From: Micrococcus sp. 2A
GTDB lineage: Bacteria > Actinomycetota > Actinomycetes > Actinomycetales > Micrococcaceae
Direction: 5' to 3'
DNA: 64,000 nucleotides
Assembly (NCBI RefSeq): GCF_039519235.1
Contig: NZ_CP154351.1
Span: 1,674,001-1,738,000, forward strand
Under the pieces are notes generated by a model. It had not been told where the DNA came from and did no database searches. It was given only the letters and a program-made list of their open reading frames with translations. The translations under genes were made by a program, and so were the position numbers. Shown piece by piece: positions 1 through 8,755 of the stretch (position 1 is its first letter; the number at the start of each line of letters is the position of its first letter).

Positions 1-565
1 CCGGGTGGTCGGGGTGACCGGCTGGACCGACCTGCACGTGGGCGATCCCGCCGTGGACCTCGCGTGGCTGGCCGCCGCCGAGGACCCCGACTTCGCCGAG
101 CGCGTGCTGGACGCCTACCGCGGGCGGCGCGCCGACGCCGGAGCCGGTGACGACGGGGACGAGCACCTGATGCGCCGCGCCTCCCTCCTCGCGGAGTTCG
201 CGCTGGCCCAGTGGCTGGTGCGTGGCGTGGACCGCCACGACGCGGACATGATCGCCGAGGCGGAGGACATGCTGGCCGAGCTGGCCGACGCCGTCCGGGG
301 CCGCACGCACGGGAGCGCACCGGAGCACGCCGACGGCGAGGCGGCCGACGGCGAGCCGGCGGGCGACGCGATGGATGCCGACGACGAGGACGCCGACGGT
401 GACGACGCGGGCCGCGAGCGCGAGCCGGACGAGGCCGACGACCAGACCGCCGCCCTCACCGTGGTGCCGGCTCCGGGCCGGGAAGCGGACCGGGCCGCCG
501 CCCGGGGTGCTCGCCGGGCGCAGAGCCCCGGCGACGGGATCACGGGCGGTTCAGCGCCTCGGTGA
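1..565 (+). CDS. Phosphotransferase (aminoglycoside/macrolide kinase fold), C-terminal part only
   Basis: The gene enters from the left edge, so only the C-terminal ~188 residues are visible. The segment GWTDLHVGDPAVDLAWL matches the metal-binding 'D-x-x-x-GDPxxDLA' loop of the APH/choline-kinase fold, where the Asp residues bind Mg-ATP. After about residue 105 the chain becomes a low-complexity acidic tail rich in Asp, Glu, Ala and Gly, unlike the folded domain. The substrate cannot be told from this fragment. It converges with adnB and overlaps its 3' end by 26 bp. In other actinobacteria a phosphotransferase-like gene is often found near the adnAB locus (family knowledge). Confidence 0.7.
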   Translation, partial: RVVGVTGWTDLHVGDPAVDLAWLAAAEDPDFAERVLDAYRGRRADAGAGDDGDEHLMRRASLLAEFALAQWLVRGVDRHDADMIAEAEDMLAELADAVRGRTHGSAPEHADGEAADGEPAGDAMDADDEDADGDDAGREREPDEADDQTAALTVVPAPGREADRAAARGARRAQSPGDGITGGSAPR

Positions 566-3500
566 CGATGCGCTCGAGCTCATCCTCCCCCGGCAGGTGG
601 GCGAGCGAGCGCTCGACGCCGTGCGCGACGTAGACGAAGCTCGCCCTGATGTTCTCGAGCGGGATCCCGTGCAGGCGTGACCACGCGAGCCGGTAGACCG
701 CCAGCTGCAGGCCCTTGACCTCGAGGTCGCGGTCCGACGGCACCGCGCCCGTCTTCCAGTCCACCAGCTCCCACCCGGCCTCGGGATCGAGGGGCATCCC
801 CTCGCGAGCTCCCGAGCAGTAGATGGCGTCCACGCGCCCGCGCAGGGTGATCCCGGCGACCGTGGTCTCCACCGCCGCCTCCACGAACGCGGGGGTCCGG
901 TCCGCCCAGCGCGAGGACCGGAACCACTCCTGCATCGGGGCGAGGTCCAGGGCGTCGTCCACCCACTGGTCGGCGGCGTCCGAGGGGTCCTCGATGTCCA
1001 GCATGCCCGTCGCGCCGAACCGGTCCTCGAGCCAGGCGTGGAACGCCGTGCCGCGGCGCGCCGCGTGGGCGGGCGGACGCGGCATGGGCCGGCGCAGCTG
1101 CTCGGCCACCGCCTGCGGGTCCGCCGCCAGCTCACCGTAGAGCGAGACGGAGACGTGGCTCGGCAGCGCCACCTGGCCCCCGGTCCCGGCGATGTCCCGG
1201 CGCCGCAGCAGCACCCAGGCGAGCTCCCGGGCGATCTCCGGGTCCGCCTCGAGGTCCTCGGGGGCCGCGCCTCGGACGCGCGCGGCCGCGGACTCGACCG
1301 CGGCGCGCCGCGGCCGGGAGCGGGACGGGAGCTTCTCCCAGCGGTCCTCGTCCTCGGGGTCCTCCGGGTCAGCGACGGCGACCTCCGGCCCCGTCAGCGG
1401 GTCGAACGGCCACCAGGCGGCGAGCAGGCGGCCGGCCACGGGGTTCTCCTCCGTCAGCTCGAAGGGGTCCGGCTCGTGGCCGATCTCGATCCCGGGGAAC
1501 GAGCCGGCGAGCGCGGCGACCTCCTCAAGGAACTCGGACGGCGCCGCGGGGTTCTTGTTCGTCCCCTTCCAGCGGGTGGTGCTCAGCCACAGCCGGCTCC
1601 GCGCGCGGGTGAACGCGACATACGCGAGCCGCCGCTCCTCCCGCCTCCCGTGGGCGTCCACGGCGATCTGGTAGGGCTCGGGCAGCCCCTCGGCATCCTT
1701 GGACGTGTAGGTCCTGCCGGCCGACTGCGCCCAGTCGCGCATGTTCTCAGCCCATCCGGCGTCCCACTGCGGCAGTGAGGCCGCGTCACCGCGCAGGGCC
1801 CACGGCAGCGCGCCGTTCGCGGGCGCGGTCCAGCGGTCGGACCGAGCCGAGGGGAACGAGCCCTCCATGAGCCCCGGCACCGCGACGACGTCCCACTCCA
1901 GTCCCTTGGACGCGTGGGTCGTGAGCACCTGGACCACCCCGGGGGCGGGCTCCCCGGCCTCGATGCCGAGGCCCTTCTCGTGCTCCTCCACCGACGCCGT
2001 CCAGGCGAGGAACGCGGAGAGGCCCGCCGCCGCCGTCGTGCCGGCGGCGAAGCCGCGTGCCGCGTCCTGGAACGCGTTGAGGTGGCGGCGGGCGGAGGCC
2101 CCGGACGCGTCGGGGCGCAGGGCCACCTCCACGTCCAGGCCGATCTCCCGCTCGACCTCGGCGATGAGCTCGGCGGGCTCCGCGTCCGCACGAGCGGAGA
2201 GGCGCCGCAGGAGGCGGTTGGCCTCGCGCAGGCGGCGCAGGCCCTCGTCCGAGAAGCCGCGCCCGCGGGAGCCAGTCCAGTCGAAGCCCTCCCGTGGCAG
2301 CGAGTCGAGGGCCTCCAGCAGGGCGGGGGCGTCGGTGTCCTCCTCGGGGCTCACGTCCGCGGCCTCGACGTCCGCCGCCCCCTCGGCTCCGGCGGCCCGC
2401 AGGCGGGAGACGAAGCGGGCGCGTTCGTGGAGCACCTCGAGGTCCGCGGGGCCGATGCGCCACCGGGGGCCGGTGAGCATGCGGACCACGTGGTCGTTGC
2501 GGGAGGGGTCGGCGAGGACGTGGAGGACGGCGAGCGCCTCGGAGACCTCGGGAAGGGAGAGCAGTCCCGAGAGGCCGAGGACCTCGTAGGGCAGGCCCGC
2601 CTCGTCGAGGGCCGCGAGCACCGGGACGAACTGCGCGCGCGTGCGGCACAGGACCGCCCGCGTGAGGCGGGTCCGGCCGTCGGGCGCGACGTCCGGCAGC
2701 GCCGCCAGCCGCTCCGCGAGCGCCCTCGCCTCCTCGTCCTGGGTGACGTGCCGGTCGATGCGCACCTCCCCCTCGCCCGCTCCGGGGCGGGGGCGGAGGG
2801 GTCGCAGCTCGATGGGCGAGCCTGCCCCCGCCTCCGCATGGACGACGAGCGGAGCCGCCACTGTGTTGGCCGCCTCCAGCACCGCCTCGTCGTTGCGCCA
2901 CGCGACGGTCAGGTGGGAGACGTCCGCGTTGACGCGCCGAGCTCCGCCGTCGGGGAGCGCCTGGACCCGCGGGAAGGTGCCCGGGAAGGCGAAGAGCTGG
3001 CCGGCGGAGGCGCCGCGGAAGCCGTAGATGGACTGGTGGGGGTCGCCGACGGCCGTGACGCAGTGCCCGAGCCCGGGCGCGTCCGCCTCGGGGCCGGTGG
3101 GGCCGAAGAGCCCGGCGAAGATCTGCATCTGGGCGTGTGAGGTGTCCTGGAACTCGTCCAGCAGGACGACGGGGAAGCGACCGCGCTCCTGCTCCCCCGC
3201 ACAGGGCACCTCCCGGGCGATCCGCGCGGCGTGGCTCAGCAGGTCGCCGAAGTCCATCGCGTCGCGCTCCTGCTTGGCCTCGTCGTAGCGGGCCACGAGG
3301 TCGGCCATGAGGGCCCGGTCCTCGAACGCCCCGATCAGCTCGAGGATCACGCCGGAGGGCTCCTTCATGCGGGCCGGGAGCGGGAGCCCCCGGCCCTGGG
3401 CGACGAGCGCCTCCAGGTGCGCACGGACGTCCTCGGGGGCCACGAGGTGCTCCGCCATGTCCCCCGCGAGGCGCAGCGCCTGGGAGATCAGCGTGGAGGG

Positions 3501-4019
3501 CCGGACGCCGAGGCGGTCCGCCACGATCGGATGGGACTCCACGACGCCGGCCATGATCCGGTGCGCGTCGGCCTCGCCGAGCAGCACAGCCTCGGGCTCC
3601 ACGCCGATGCGCAGCCCGTGGTCGCGCACGAGCGCGCCCGCGTAGGAGTGGTACGTGGACACGGCGGCGCGGCCGAGGTCCTCCGGCTCGCCGTCGAACC
3701 CGGGGATCACGAGCCCGGAGCGCAGCAGGGCGTCCACCTTGTCGTTGATGCGGTGGGCCAGCTCGCCGGCGGCCTTGCGCGTGAACGTGACGCCGAGGAT
3801 CTGGTCGGGCCGCGCGTGGCCGTTGGCCACGAGCCAGACCACGCGGTCGGACATCGTGGCGGTCTTGCCGGAGCCGGCGCCGGCCATGACGAGCCGGGGC
3901 GTGAGCGGAGCGGTGATGACCTCGGCCTGCTCGTCCGTGGGCGGATGCACCTTCAGGCGGGCGGCGATGTCCTCCGGCGCGTGGACCGCGGCGGGGACGT
4001 CCATGTTCAGCGGTTCCAT
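540..4019 (-). CDS. adnB: AdnB-like ATP-dependent helicase-nuclease subunit
   Basis: A 1159-residue UvrD/Rep-type motor fused to a RecB-type nuclease. The Walker A MAGAGSGKT ends at residue 53. Motif II is LLDEFQDTS, followed by GDPHQSIYGFRGAS (motif III), THASKGLEW (motif V region) and AFTRARSRL (motif VI), so all motor motifs look intact. The last ~150 residues carry the nuclease signature with ELVDWKTG and a QLAVYRLAW helix. AdnAB is the actinobacterial machine that resects DNA double-strand breaks, and this subunit fits the active lead motor described for mycobacterial AdnB. It overlaps the upstream adnA by 13 bp, implying coupled translation. Confidence 0.93.
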   Translation of the reverse strand: MEPLNMDVPAAVHAPEDIAARLKVHPPTDEQAEVITAPLTPRLVMAGAGSGKTATMSDRVVWLVANGHARPDQILGVTFTRKAAGELAHRINDKVDALLRSGLVIPGFDGEPEDLGRAAVSTYHSYAGALVRDHGLRIGVEPEAVLLGEADAHRIMAGVVESHPIVADRLGVRPSTLISQALRLAGDMAEHLVAPEDVRAHLEALVAQGRGLPLPARMKEPSGVILELIGAFEDRALMADLVARYDEAKQERDAMDFGDLLSHAARIAREVPCAGEQERGRFPVVLLDEFQDTSHAQMQIFAGLFGPTGPEADAPGLGHCVTAVGDPHQSIYGFRGASAGQLFAFPGTFPRVQALPDGGARRVNADVSHLTVAWRNDEAVLEAANTVAAPLVVHAEAGAGSPIELRPLRPRPGAGEGEVRIDRHVTQDEEARALAERLAALPDVAPDGRTRLTRAVLCRTRAQFVPVLAALDEAGLPYEVLGLSGLLSLPEVSEALAVLHVLADPSRNDHVVRMLTGPRWRIGPADLEVLHERARFVSRLRAAGAEGAADVEAADVSPEEDTDAPALLEALDSLPREGFDWTGSRGRGFSDEGLRRLREANRLLRRLSARADAEPAELIAEVEREIGLDVEVALRPDASGASARRHLNAFQDAARGFAAGTTAAAGLSAFLAWTASVEEHEKGLGIEAGEPAPGVVQVLTTHASKGLEWDVVAVPGLMEGSFPSARSDRWTAPANGALPWALRGDAASLPQWDAGWAENMRDWAQSAGRTYTSKDAEGLPEPYQIAVDAHGRREERRLAYVAFTRARSRLWLSTTRWKGTNKNPAAPSEFLEEVAALAGSFPGIEIGHEPDPFELTEENPVAGRLLAAWWPFDPLTGPEVAVADPEDPEDEDRWEKLPSRSRPRRAAVESAAARVRGAAPEDLEADPEIARELAWVLLRRRDIAGTGGQVALPSHVSVSLYGELAADPQAVAEQLRRPMPRPPAHAARRGTAFHAWLEDRFGATGMLDIEDPSDAADQWVDDALDLAPMQEWFRSSRWADRTPAFVEAAVETTVAGITLRGRVDAIYCSGAREGMPLDPEAGWELVDWKTGAVPSDRDLEVKGLQLAVYRLAWSRLHGIPLENIRASFVYVAHGVERSLAHLPGEDELERIVTEALNRP

Positions 4020-7000
4020 TCGGTGACCTGCCTTCCTTCGGCGCAGAGGGGACAGACGGACGGCAGGGCGCAGCCGGCGGACCCGTCGTGGAGGGCGAGG
4101 AAGCGGGGCCCGACGGTCCGGCGGGCGGCCGTGAAGACCTGGTCGAGGGCCCAGCGGTCCTCGTCGGTCAGCGCGGCCTGCTCCTGCACCTTCGTCTTCT
4201 GGGTGCCCGCGCCGAGCTGGACGAGCGCGGCCCCGGCCGGGGCGGACGGCTCCGCCAGCTGCGCGAGGGCGGCCCGCAGCGCCGGGTCGGCCTCCGGGTC
4301 ATCCCGCAGCACCGCCACCCCGTGCGCGCGCAGGGCGACCTGGTAGGCGGCGAGCTGCGGCTGGCGGGGCAGCTCGGCCGCCGACGGCGCGCGGCGGCCC
4401 GTCTTGAGGTCGACGATGTACGGGCGTCCGGCCGCGTCCACCTCGAGCCGGTCGATGACGCCGTTGATCAGCACCGTCAGTCCCGCCCACGTGAGTTCGG
4501 CCCGCATGGGCACCTCCTGGGCCAGGGCGCGCCGCCCCGCGGCCCGCACGACGGAGAGGTAGCCGAGGTAGGCCTTCGCCAGCTCGCGGGCCCGGGCGTG
4601 CTCGAGCTCGCTGACCCACCCCCCGGGCAGGCCCAGCTCCGGCAGGCGACGCTCGAGCTCGGCGCGCACGGCCTCGGGCGGGCCGTCCGGGTGGTGCTCG
4701 GCCACGGAGTGGACGAGGGTGCCCACGGACTGCGCCAGCGTCGCTCCAGCCTGGGACCCCACGTGGTAGAGCAGCCAGTTGAGGGGATTGGTCAGAGCAG
4801 TCTCCACGCGGGACGGCGAGAGGCGGACCGGGTGGTGGGCCACGTCCGTGAGGGCCTCCTCTGTGGACAGCGGCGCGAGGCCCCACCAGTGCGCGGGGTC
4901 TGCGGTCTCCACGCCGTCCGCGGCCAGCCGGGCGAGGGCCGCGGCGGCCGCCGCCGGATCCACGGCCCCGGCGCCTTCCTCCCCCTGCTCGAGGGCGCGG
5001 CGGAGCCGCGCGACGAGCGCGCCGGCCGTCAGCGGCGGCGCCACCTCCGTGAGGGGGCGGACGCCGCTCTCATCGTCGCCGGGTTCCGCGGGGGCCAGGA
5101 GGTCGAGGAAGTCGGAGGGCATTTCGTCCTCGTTCCGCACGGCGGTGGCGAGGACGCGGCGGCGCGCCCGGGAGACCGCCGCCGCCAGCATGCGCAGCTC
5201 GTCCTGCCGCGTCTCCTGCAACCGGGTGCGGTGGTCCGTCGGCCACGCGGAGGGGTCGGGCGCGAGCAGCAGGTCCGCGAGGTCCGTGGCGCCGAGCAGC
5301 TGGCCGCGCAGCCGCGTGTTGGGCCAGACGCCGTCCTGCAGGCCCACGACGATCACGGTGTCCCAGTCGCGACCGGCGGCGACGGCGGAGGCAGGGGTCA
5401 GCACGTGGACGGCGTCCCCGGTCTCCGCGCGGCGCGCGAGGGTGTCCATCGGCAGGTCCTGGGACTCCATGTACCCGCGGAAGTCCTCGGGCGAGGATCC
5501 GGGGAACTGGTCCACGAAGCGCTCCGCCACCTGGAACAGCGCCACGACGGCGTCCAGGTCTGCGTCCGCCCGCCGCGCGTCCCGGCGGGTGTCCGCCCCG
5601 TCCACCCGCCCGAGGGCGATCGAGCGCCAGCGGTCGGCCCGGCCGGAGGCCGACCACAGGGCCCAGAGCACGGTCTCGGCCGTCGCCCCGGGAGCGGCGG
5701 CCGCCTCGAGGCCGGCGCGGAACATCCACGCCACGCGCCGCAGGGCACGATGCCGCCCGGCCTCCTCTCCCGCGAGCGCCGGATCCGCGAGGGCGGCCAC
5801 GAGCAGCTCGTCCGACGAGCGCCGCCCGCCGCGCGCCCGCTCAGCCCGCAGCAGGTCCTGGCGCAGCCGCCGCACGTGCAGCGCCGTGGCCGCTCCGTAG
5901 CGCCCGGTCAGCAGGCCGACGAGCTCCTCAGGGTCCAGCACGGAGACGACGTCGGTCTGGGGGTCCCCCGCCAGGGTGGCGCAGGCGCCCAGGAGGGTCA
6001 GCAGCGGGGCCACCGCCGGCTCCTCCTTGAGCACGGTGCCCGACGCGTCGCGGGTGACCGGCACGCCCTCCGCCTCGAGATGCCGGGCGAGCGCCGCGAC
6101 GCGGGAGCCGGAGCGGGCCACCACGAGGAGCCGGTCCAGCGGCACGGACTCCTCGTGATGCACCCGCAGGACCCGCTCGAGGACGAACTGGTCCTCGTCC
6201 GCCCGCGAGCGCACGACGTGGCCGCGCACCTCGCCGCCCTCCTGTGCCGGCAGCGCCGTGCGCCGGGCCCGCTCGACCGGCTCGTGCCGCTGCCGGACCC
6301 GCCGGGCCACCCGCAGGTATCCCTCGAGCACGCCGGCCGCCATGCGGTGCCCCTGGGCCAGGACGACGGTCCGCTCCCCCGGCGTCGGCGACGCCGGGGC
6401 GCCCGGCACGGGAGCCGGGTCCAGGGCGGTGGGGTACTCGCGGACGAGGTCCGGGCGGGCGCCGCGGAATCCCTCGACCGTGGTGTCGGGGGTCGCCGTG
6501 AGGAGGACGTCCCTGCCGACGCCGAGGACGCGGAGGAGATCGTGCACGGCGGGGGTGGCCTCCTGGAGGTCGTCCACCACGAGGGCGCTCAGCCGGGCGC
6601 GTTCCGCCCGGGCGAACTCGACGCCGGCACGGTCCCGCTCCGGGTCCTCCGGGAACCGCTCCGTCAGGACGAGCACGGCGGCGCGGATGAGGCCGGCGGG
6701 GTCGAAGGCCTCCGCCATGCCCAGGTCCAGGCGGTCCCGGTAGTCCTGGACGAGGACGGCCGCCGCCTCCCACGCCGGCCGCCGGTGCACCTCGCCCAGC
6801 TCCTGCAGGCGGCCGGGCTCCACCCCGAACTCGCTCATGCGGTCCACCAGCTCGCGCACCTCACGGCGGAACCCCCGCGTGCCCACAGCGGGGACGACGT
6901 CGGCCGGCCACTCCGGACCTGCCGCGTGGCCCTGGGCATAGCCCTCCAGGAGCTCGGCGATCACCGTGTCCTGCTCGGCGCCGGACAGCAGCCGCGGGGC

Positions 7001-7474
7001 GTTCGCCAGGTGCCGGAGGGGGCCCGTGACGCGGGCGCGGCGGAGCAGGTCGAACGCGTAGGACGCCCACGTGCGCACCGGCGTGACGGCGCGCGTGCCG
7101 TGCCCCGTGGCCTCGAGGCGCTCGGTCAGGGCGTCGCGCAGACGGGCCGCGGCGTCCCGGCTCGGCGCGAGGACCAGGAGGGACTCGGCATCCGTCCCCG
7201 CCTCGAGCCGCCGCGCGGCGTACTCCACGGCCGCGGTGCTCCGCCCCGTGCCGGGCGCACCGAGCACGAGGACGGCCCCGTGCCCGGGGGCGAGGCCCGC
7301 CACGGCCTCCTGCGCGGGGGTGAGCTCGACCGTCTCCGCCCGCTGCCGCCCTTCGCGGACGAGGAGGGCGTGCACGGGCGGCGCAACGGGCTCCTCGGCC
7401 TCGTCCGCCGCGAGGATCGCGGCCTCCTCGAGCGCCCCGTCCGGGGCGGCTGCGGCGTGCTCGTGTGCGCTCAT
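4007..7474 (-). CDS. adnA: AdnA-like helicase-nuclease subunit with degenerate motor motifs
   Basis: A 1155-residue partner of AdnB. The N-terminal motor is degenerate: the P-loop reads GAPGTGRST (residues 72-80), with Arg78 where the nucleotide-binding Lys should be, and motif II reads VVDDLQEAT, with Asp in place of the catalytic Glu of DExQ. The C-terminal nuclease looks intact, with YIVDLKTG and QLAAYQVAL. The extreme C-terminus has a cysteine cluster (CALPSVCPLC), as in AddB-type Fe-S nuclease domains, but the usual first Cys before the nuclease is Asn here (TNPLNW). An SD-like GGGAGGATG lies before the ATG. The alkyltransferase-like gene upstream matches the known actinobacterial gene order. 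Confidence 0.9.
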   Translation of the reverse strand: MSAHEHAAAAPDGALEEAAILAADEAEEPVAPPVHALLVREGRQRAETVELTPAQEAVAGLAPGHGAVLVLGAPGTGRSTAAVEYAARRLEAGTDAESLLVLAPSRDAAARLRDALTERLEATGHGTRAVTPVRTWASYAFDLLRRARVTGPLRHLANAPRLLSGAEQDTVIAELLEGYAQGHAAGPEWPADVVPAVGTRGFRREVRELVDRMSEFGVEPGRLQELGEVHRRPAWEAAAVLVQDYRDRLDLGMAEAFDPAGLIRAAVLVLTERFPEDPERDRAGVEFARAERARLSALVVDDLQEATPAVHDLLRVLGVGRDVLLTATPDTTVEGFRGARPDLVREYPTALDPAPVPGAPASPTPGERTVVLAQGHRMAAGVLEGYLRVARRVRQRHEPVERARRTALPAQEGGEVRGHVVRSRADEDQFVLERVLRVHHEESVPLDRLLVVARSGSRVAALARHLEAEGVPVTRDASGTVLKEEPAVAPLLTLLGACATLAGDPQTDVVSVLDPEELVGLLTGRYGAATALHVRRLRQDLLRAERARGGRRSSDELLVAALADPALAGEEAGRHRALRRVAWMFRAGLEAAAAPGATAETVLWALWSASGRADRWRSIALGRVDGADTRRDARRADADLDAVVALFQVAERFVDQFPGSSPEDFRGYMESQDLPMDTLARRAETGDAVHVLTPASAVAAGRDWDTVIVVGLQDGVWPNTRLRGQLLGATDLADLLLAPDPSAWPTDHRTRLQETRQDELRMLAAAVSRARRRVLATAVRNEDEMPSDFLDLLAPAEPGDDESGVRPLTEVAPPLTAGALVARLRRALEQGEEGAGAVDPAAAAAALARLAADGVETADPAHWWGLAPLSTEEALTDVAHHPVRLSPSRVETALTNPLNWLLYHVGSQAGATLAQSVGTLVHSVAEHHPDGPPEAVRAELERRLPELGLPGGWVSELEHARARELAKAYLGYLSVVRAAGRRALAQEVPMRAELTWAGLTVLINGVIDRLEVDAAGRPYIVDLKTGRRAPSAAELPRQPQLAAYQVALRAHGVAVLRDDPEADPALRAALAQLAEPSAPAGAALVQLGAGTQKTKVQEQAALTDEDRWALDQVFTAARRTVGPRFLALHDGSAGCALPSVCPLCAEGRQVTEWNR

Positions 7475-7504
7475 GGGGTCATCCTCCCATCGGCGCGGGA
7501 CAGG

Positions 7505-7981
7505 TTAAGGGGTGCGCCCGCTTGCCGGGCTGATGCTCCCGCGGCCGTGGTCCACGCGCGCCGCGAGGTCGGCGATCGCCGCGAGCGCGGGGCCGTCGCC
7601 GTCGTCGTGGGGATCCCAGGCGGCACGGGCCAGGTCCACACGCGGCAGCCCGCCGGCGGCCGGGCGCAGCGGCGTGCCCTCGCGATCGCGCTCGGGCGCG
7701 GCGCGGGCGGCGAGGTCCCCGGGCAGGGACCCGTCGGCCCGCACGACGCGCCACCACGGGGTACCCGGATCCGCCTCGGCCATCGCGCGTCCGGCCAGTC
7801 GCGCGCCGCCGCGGCCCAGGATCCGCGCGAGCGCCCCATAGGACACGGCACGCCCCGGGGGCACGAGGCACGCGACGGCGGCGAGCGCCTCCGCCACCGT
7901 CAGCGGACCCTCGGGTGGCGCGGCAGGGAGGGGAGGAGCGCGGCGCGGCGGAGCGGGGCGCGGGACGGCGGCGGAGGACAC
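7505..7981 (-). CDS. Alkyltransferase-like protein (ATL, MGMT family without active-site Cys)
   Basis: A small DNA-repair protein related to O6-alkylguanine transferase. The DNA-binding wing PPGRAVSYGALARILG is clear, and the active-site region reads TPWWRVVRADG where the enzyme would have PCHRV, so no methyl-accepting Cys is present. ATL proteins bind O6-alkylguanine and recruit nucleotide excision repair. Trp in place of the more usual PWHRV His is notable. The GTG at 7981 is chosen because AGGATGGG lies about 7 nt before it (158 residues). A GTG at 7897 would give a more typical 130-residue protein. It lies upstream of adnA and is divergent from the exonuclease gene. Confidence 0.75.
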   Translation of the reverse strand: MSSAAVPRPAPPRRAPPLPAAPPEGPLTVAEALAAVACLVPPGRAVSYGALARILGRGGARLAGRAMAEADPGTPWWRVVRADGSLPGDLAARAAPERDREGTPLRPAAGGLPRVDLARAAWDPHDDGDGPALAAIADLAARVDHGRGSISPASGRTP

Positions 7982-8047
7982 GAGCCCATCCTGCCCGCCC
8001 GCCTGAGGGTGCTTCGCGCGTCCGGCTCCGGCGGTAGCGTGGCGGAC

Positions 8048-8734
8048 GTGAATTGGCATGAGCAGATCCGAGCCGGGTTCGACCTCGAGACCACGGGCAG
8101 AGACCCCCAGCAGGCGTTGATCGTGACGGCCACCATCGTGATGGTGGACGCCTCGGGCGCGGCCGCGTCCGCCGCCGAGTGGCTCCTGGACCCGGGCGTC
8201 CCGATCCCGGACGAGGCGGCGCAGGTGCACGGTGTCACCACGGAGCGGGCCCGCGCCGAGGGCATGCCCGCGGCGCAGGGGGTCATCGAGATCACGGAGA
8301 CGCTGCGGGACCTCTTCGCTGCCGGCATCCCGGTGATCGCGTTCAACGGGGTGTACGACTTCACGGTCATGGACCGTGAGGCGCGGCGGCACGGCCTGAC
8401 CCCGCTCGACGCCGCACCCGTGATCGACCCCTACGTGCTGGACAAGCAGCTGGACCGCTACCGCAAGGGCAAGCGCACTCTCACCGCCGTCTCGGAGCAC
8501 TACGGCGTGCAGCTGGAGGACGCGCACACCTCGGCCGCGGACGCGCTCGCCGCCGTCCAGGTCGCGGACCACCTGGCCCGCAAGTACCCCGCAGTCCAGA
8601 TCGAGCTGTCGGAGCTGCACGCGAGGCAGGCCCAGTGGAAGGCCGAGCAGGCCGCCAGCTTCGAGGAGTACCTGCGCCGGAAGGATCCGGCGGCCACGGT
8701 CTCGCGGGAGTGGCCGGTCGAGCCCGGCACCTGA
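8048..8734 (+). CDS. DEDD-family 3'-5' exonuclease (DnaQ-like)
   Basis: A 228-residue single-domain exonuclease. ExoI is FDLETTG (metal-binding D and E), ExoII is FNGVYDFTVMD and ExoIII is HTSAADALAA, so all four DEDD carboxylates and the ExoIII His are present. It probably degrades 3' ends in repair or RNA/DNA turnover; the substrate is not evident. The start GTG at 8048 is preferred because a TAGCGT -10 box (8035-8040) lies 7 nt upstream, indicating a leaderless mRNA. An in-frame GTG at 8039 is possible. It is transcribed away from the ATL-adnA-adnB group. Confidence 0.85.
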   Translation: MNWHEQIRAGFDLETTGRDPQQALIVTATIVMVDASGAAASAAEWLLDPGVPIPDEAAQVHGVTTERARAEGMPAAQGVIEITETLRDLFAAGIPVIAFNGVYDFTVMDREARRHGLTPLDAAPVIDPYVLDKQLDRYRKGKRTLTAVSEHYGVQLEDAHTSAADALAAVQVADHLARKYPAVQIELSELHARQAQWKAEQAASFEEYLRRKDPAATVSREWPVEPGT

Positions 8735-8755
8735 CCCTCGGAGCTCGGACCGCTT

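Noticed and set aside
4088..8047. A very long open frame on the plus strand opposite adnA
   Set aside because: Its translation is His/Arg/Gly-rich with no domain and mirrors the GC3 bias of adnA; only the part from 8048 (exonuclease) is real.
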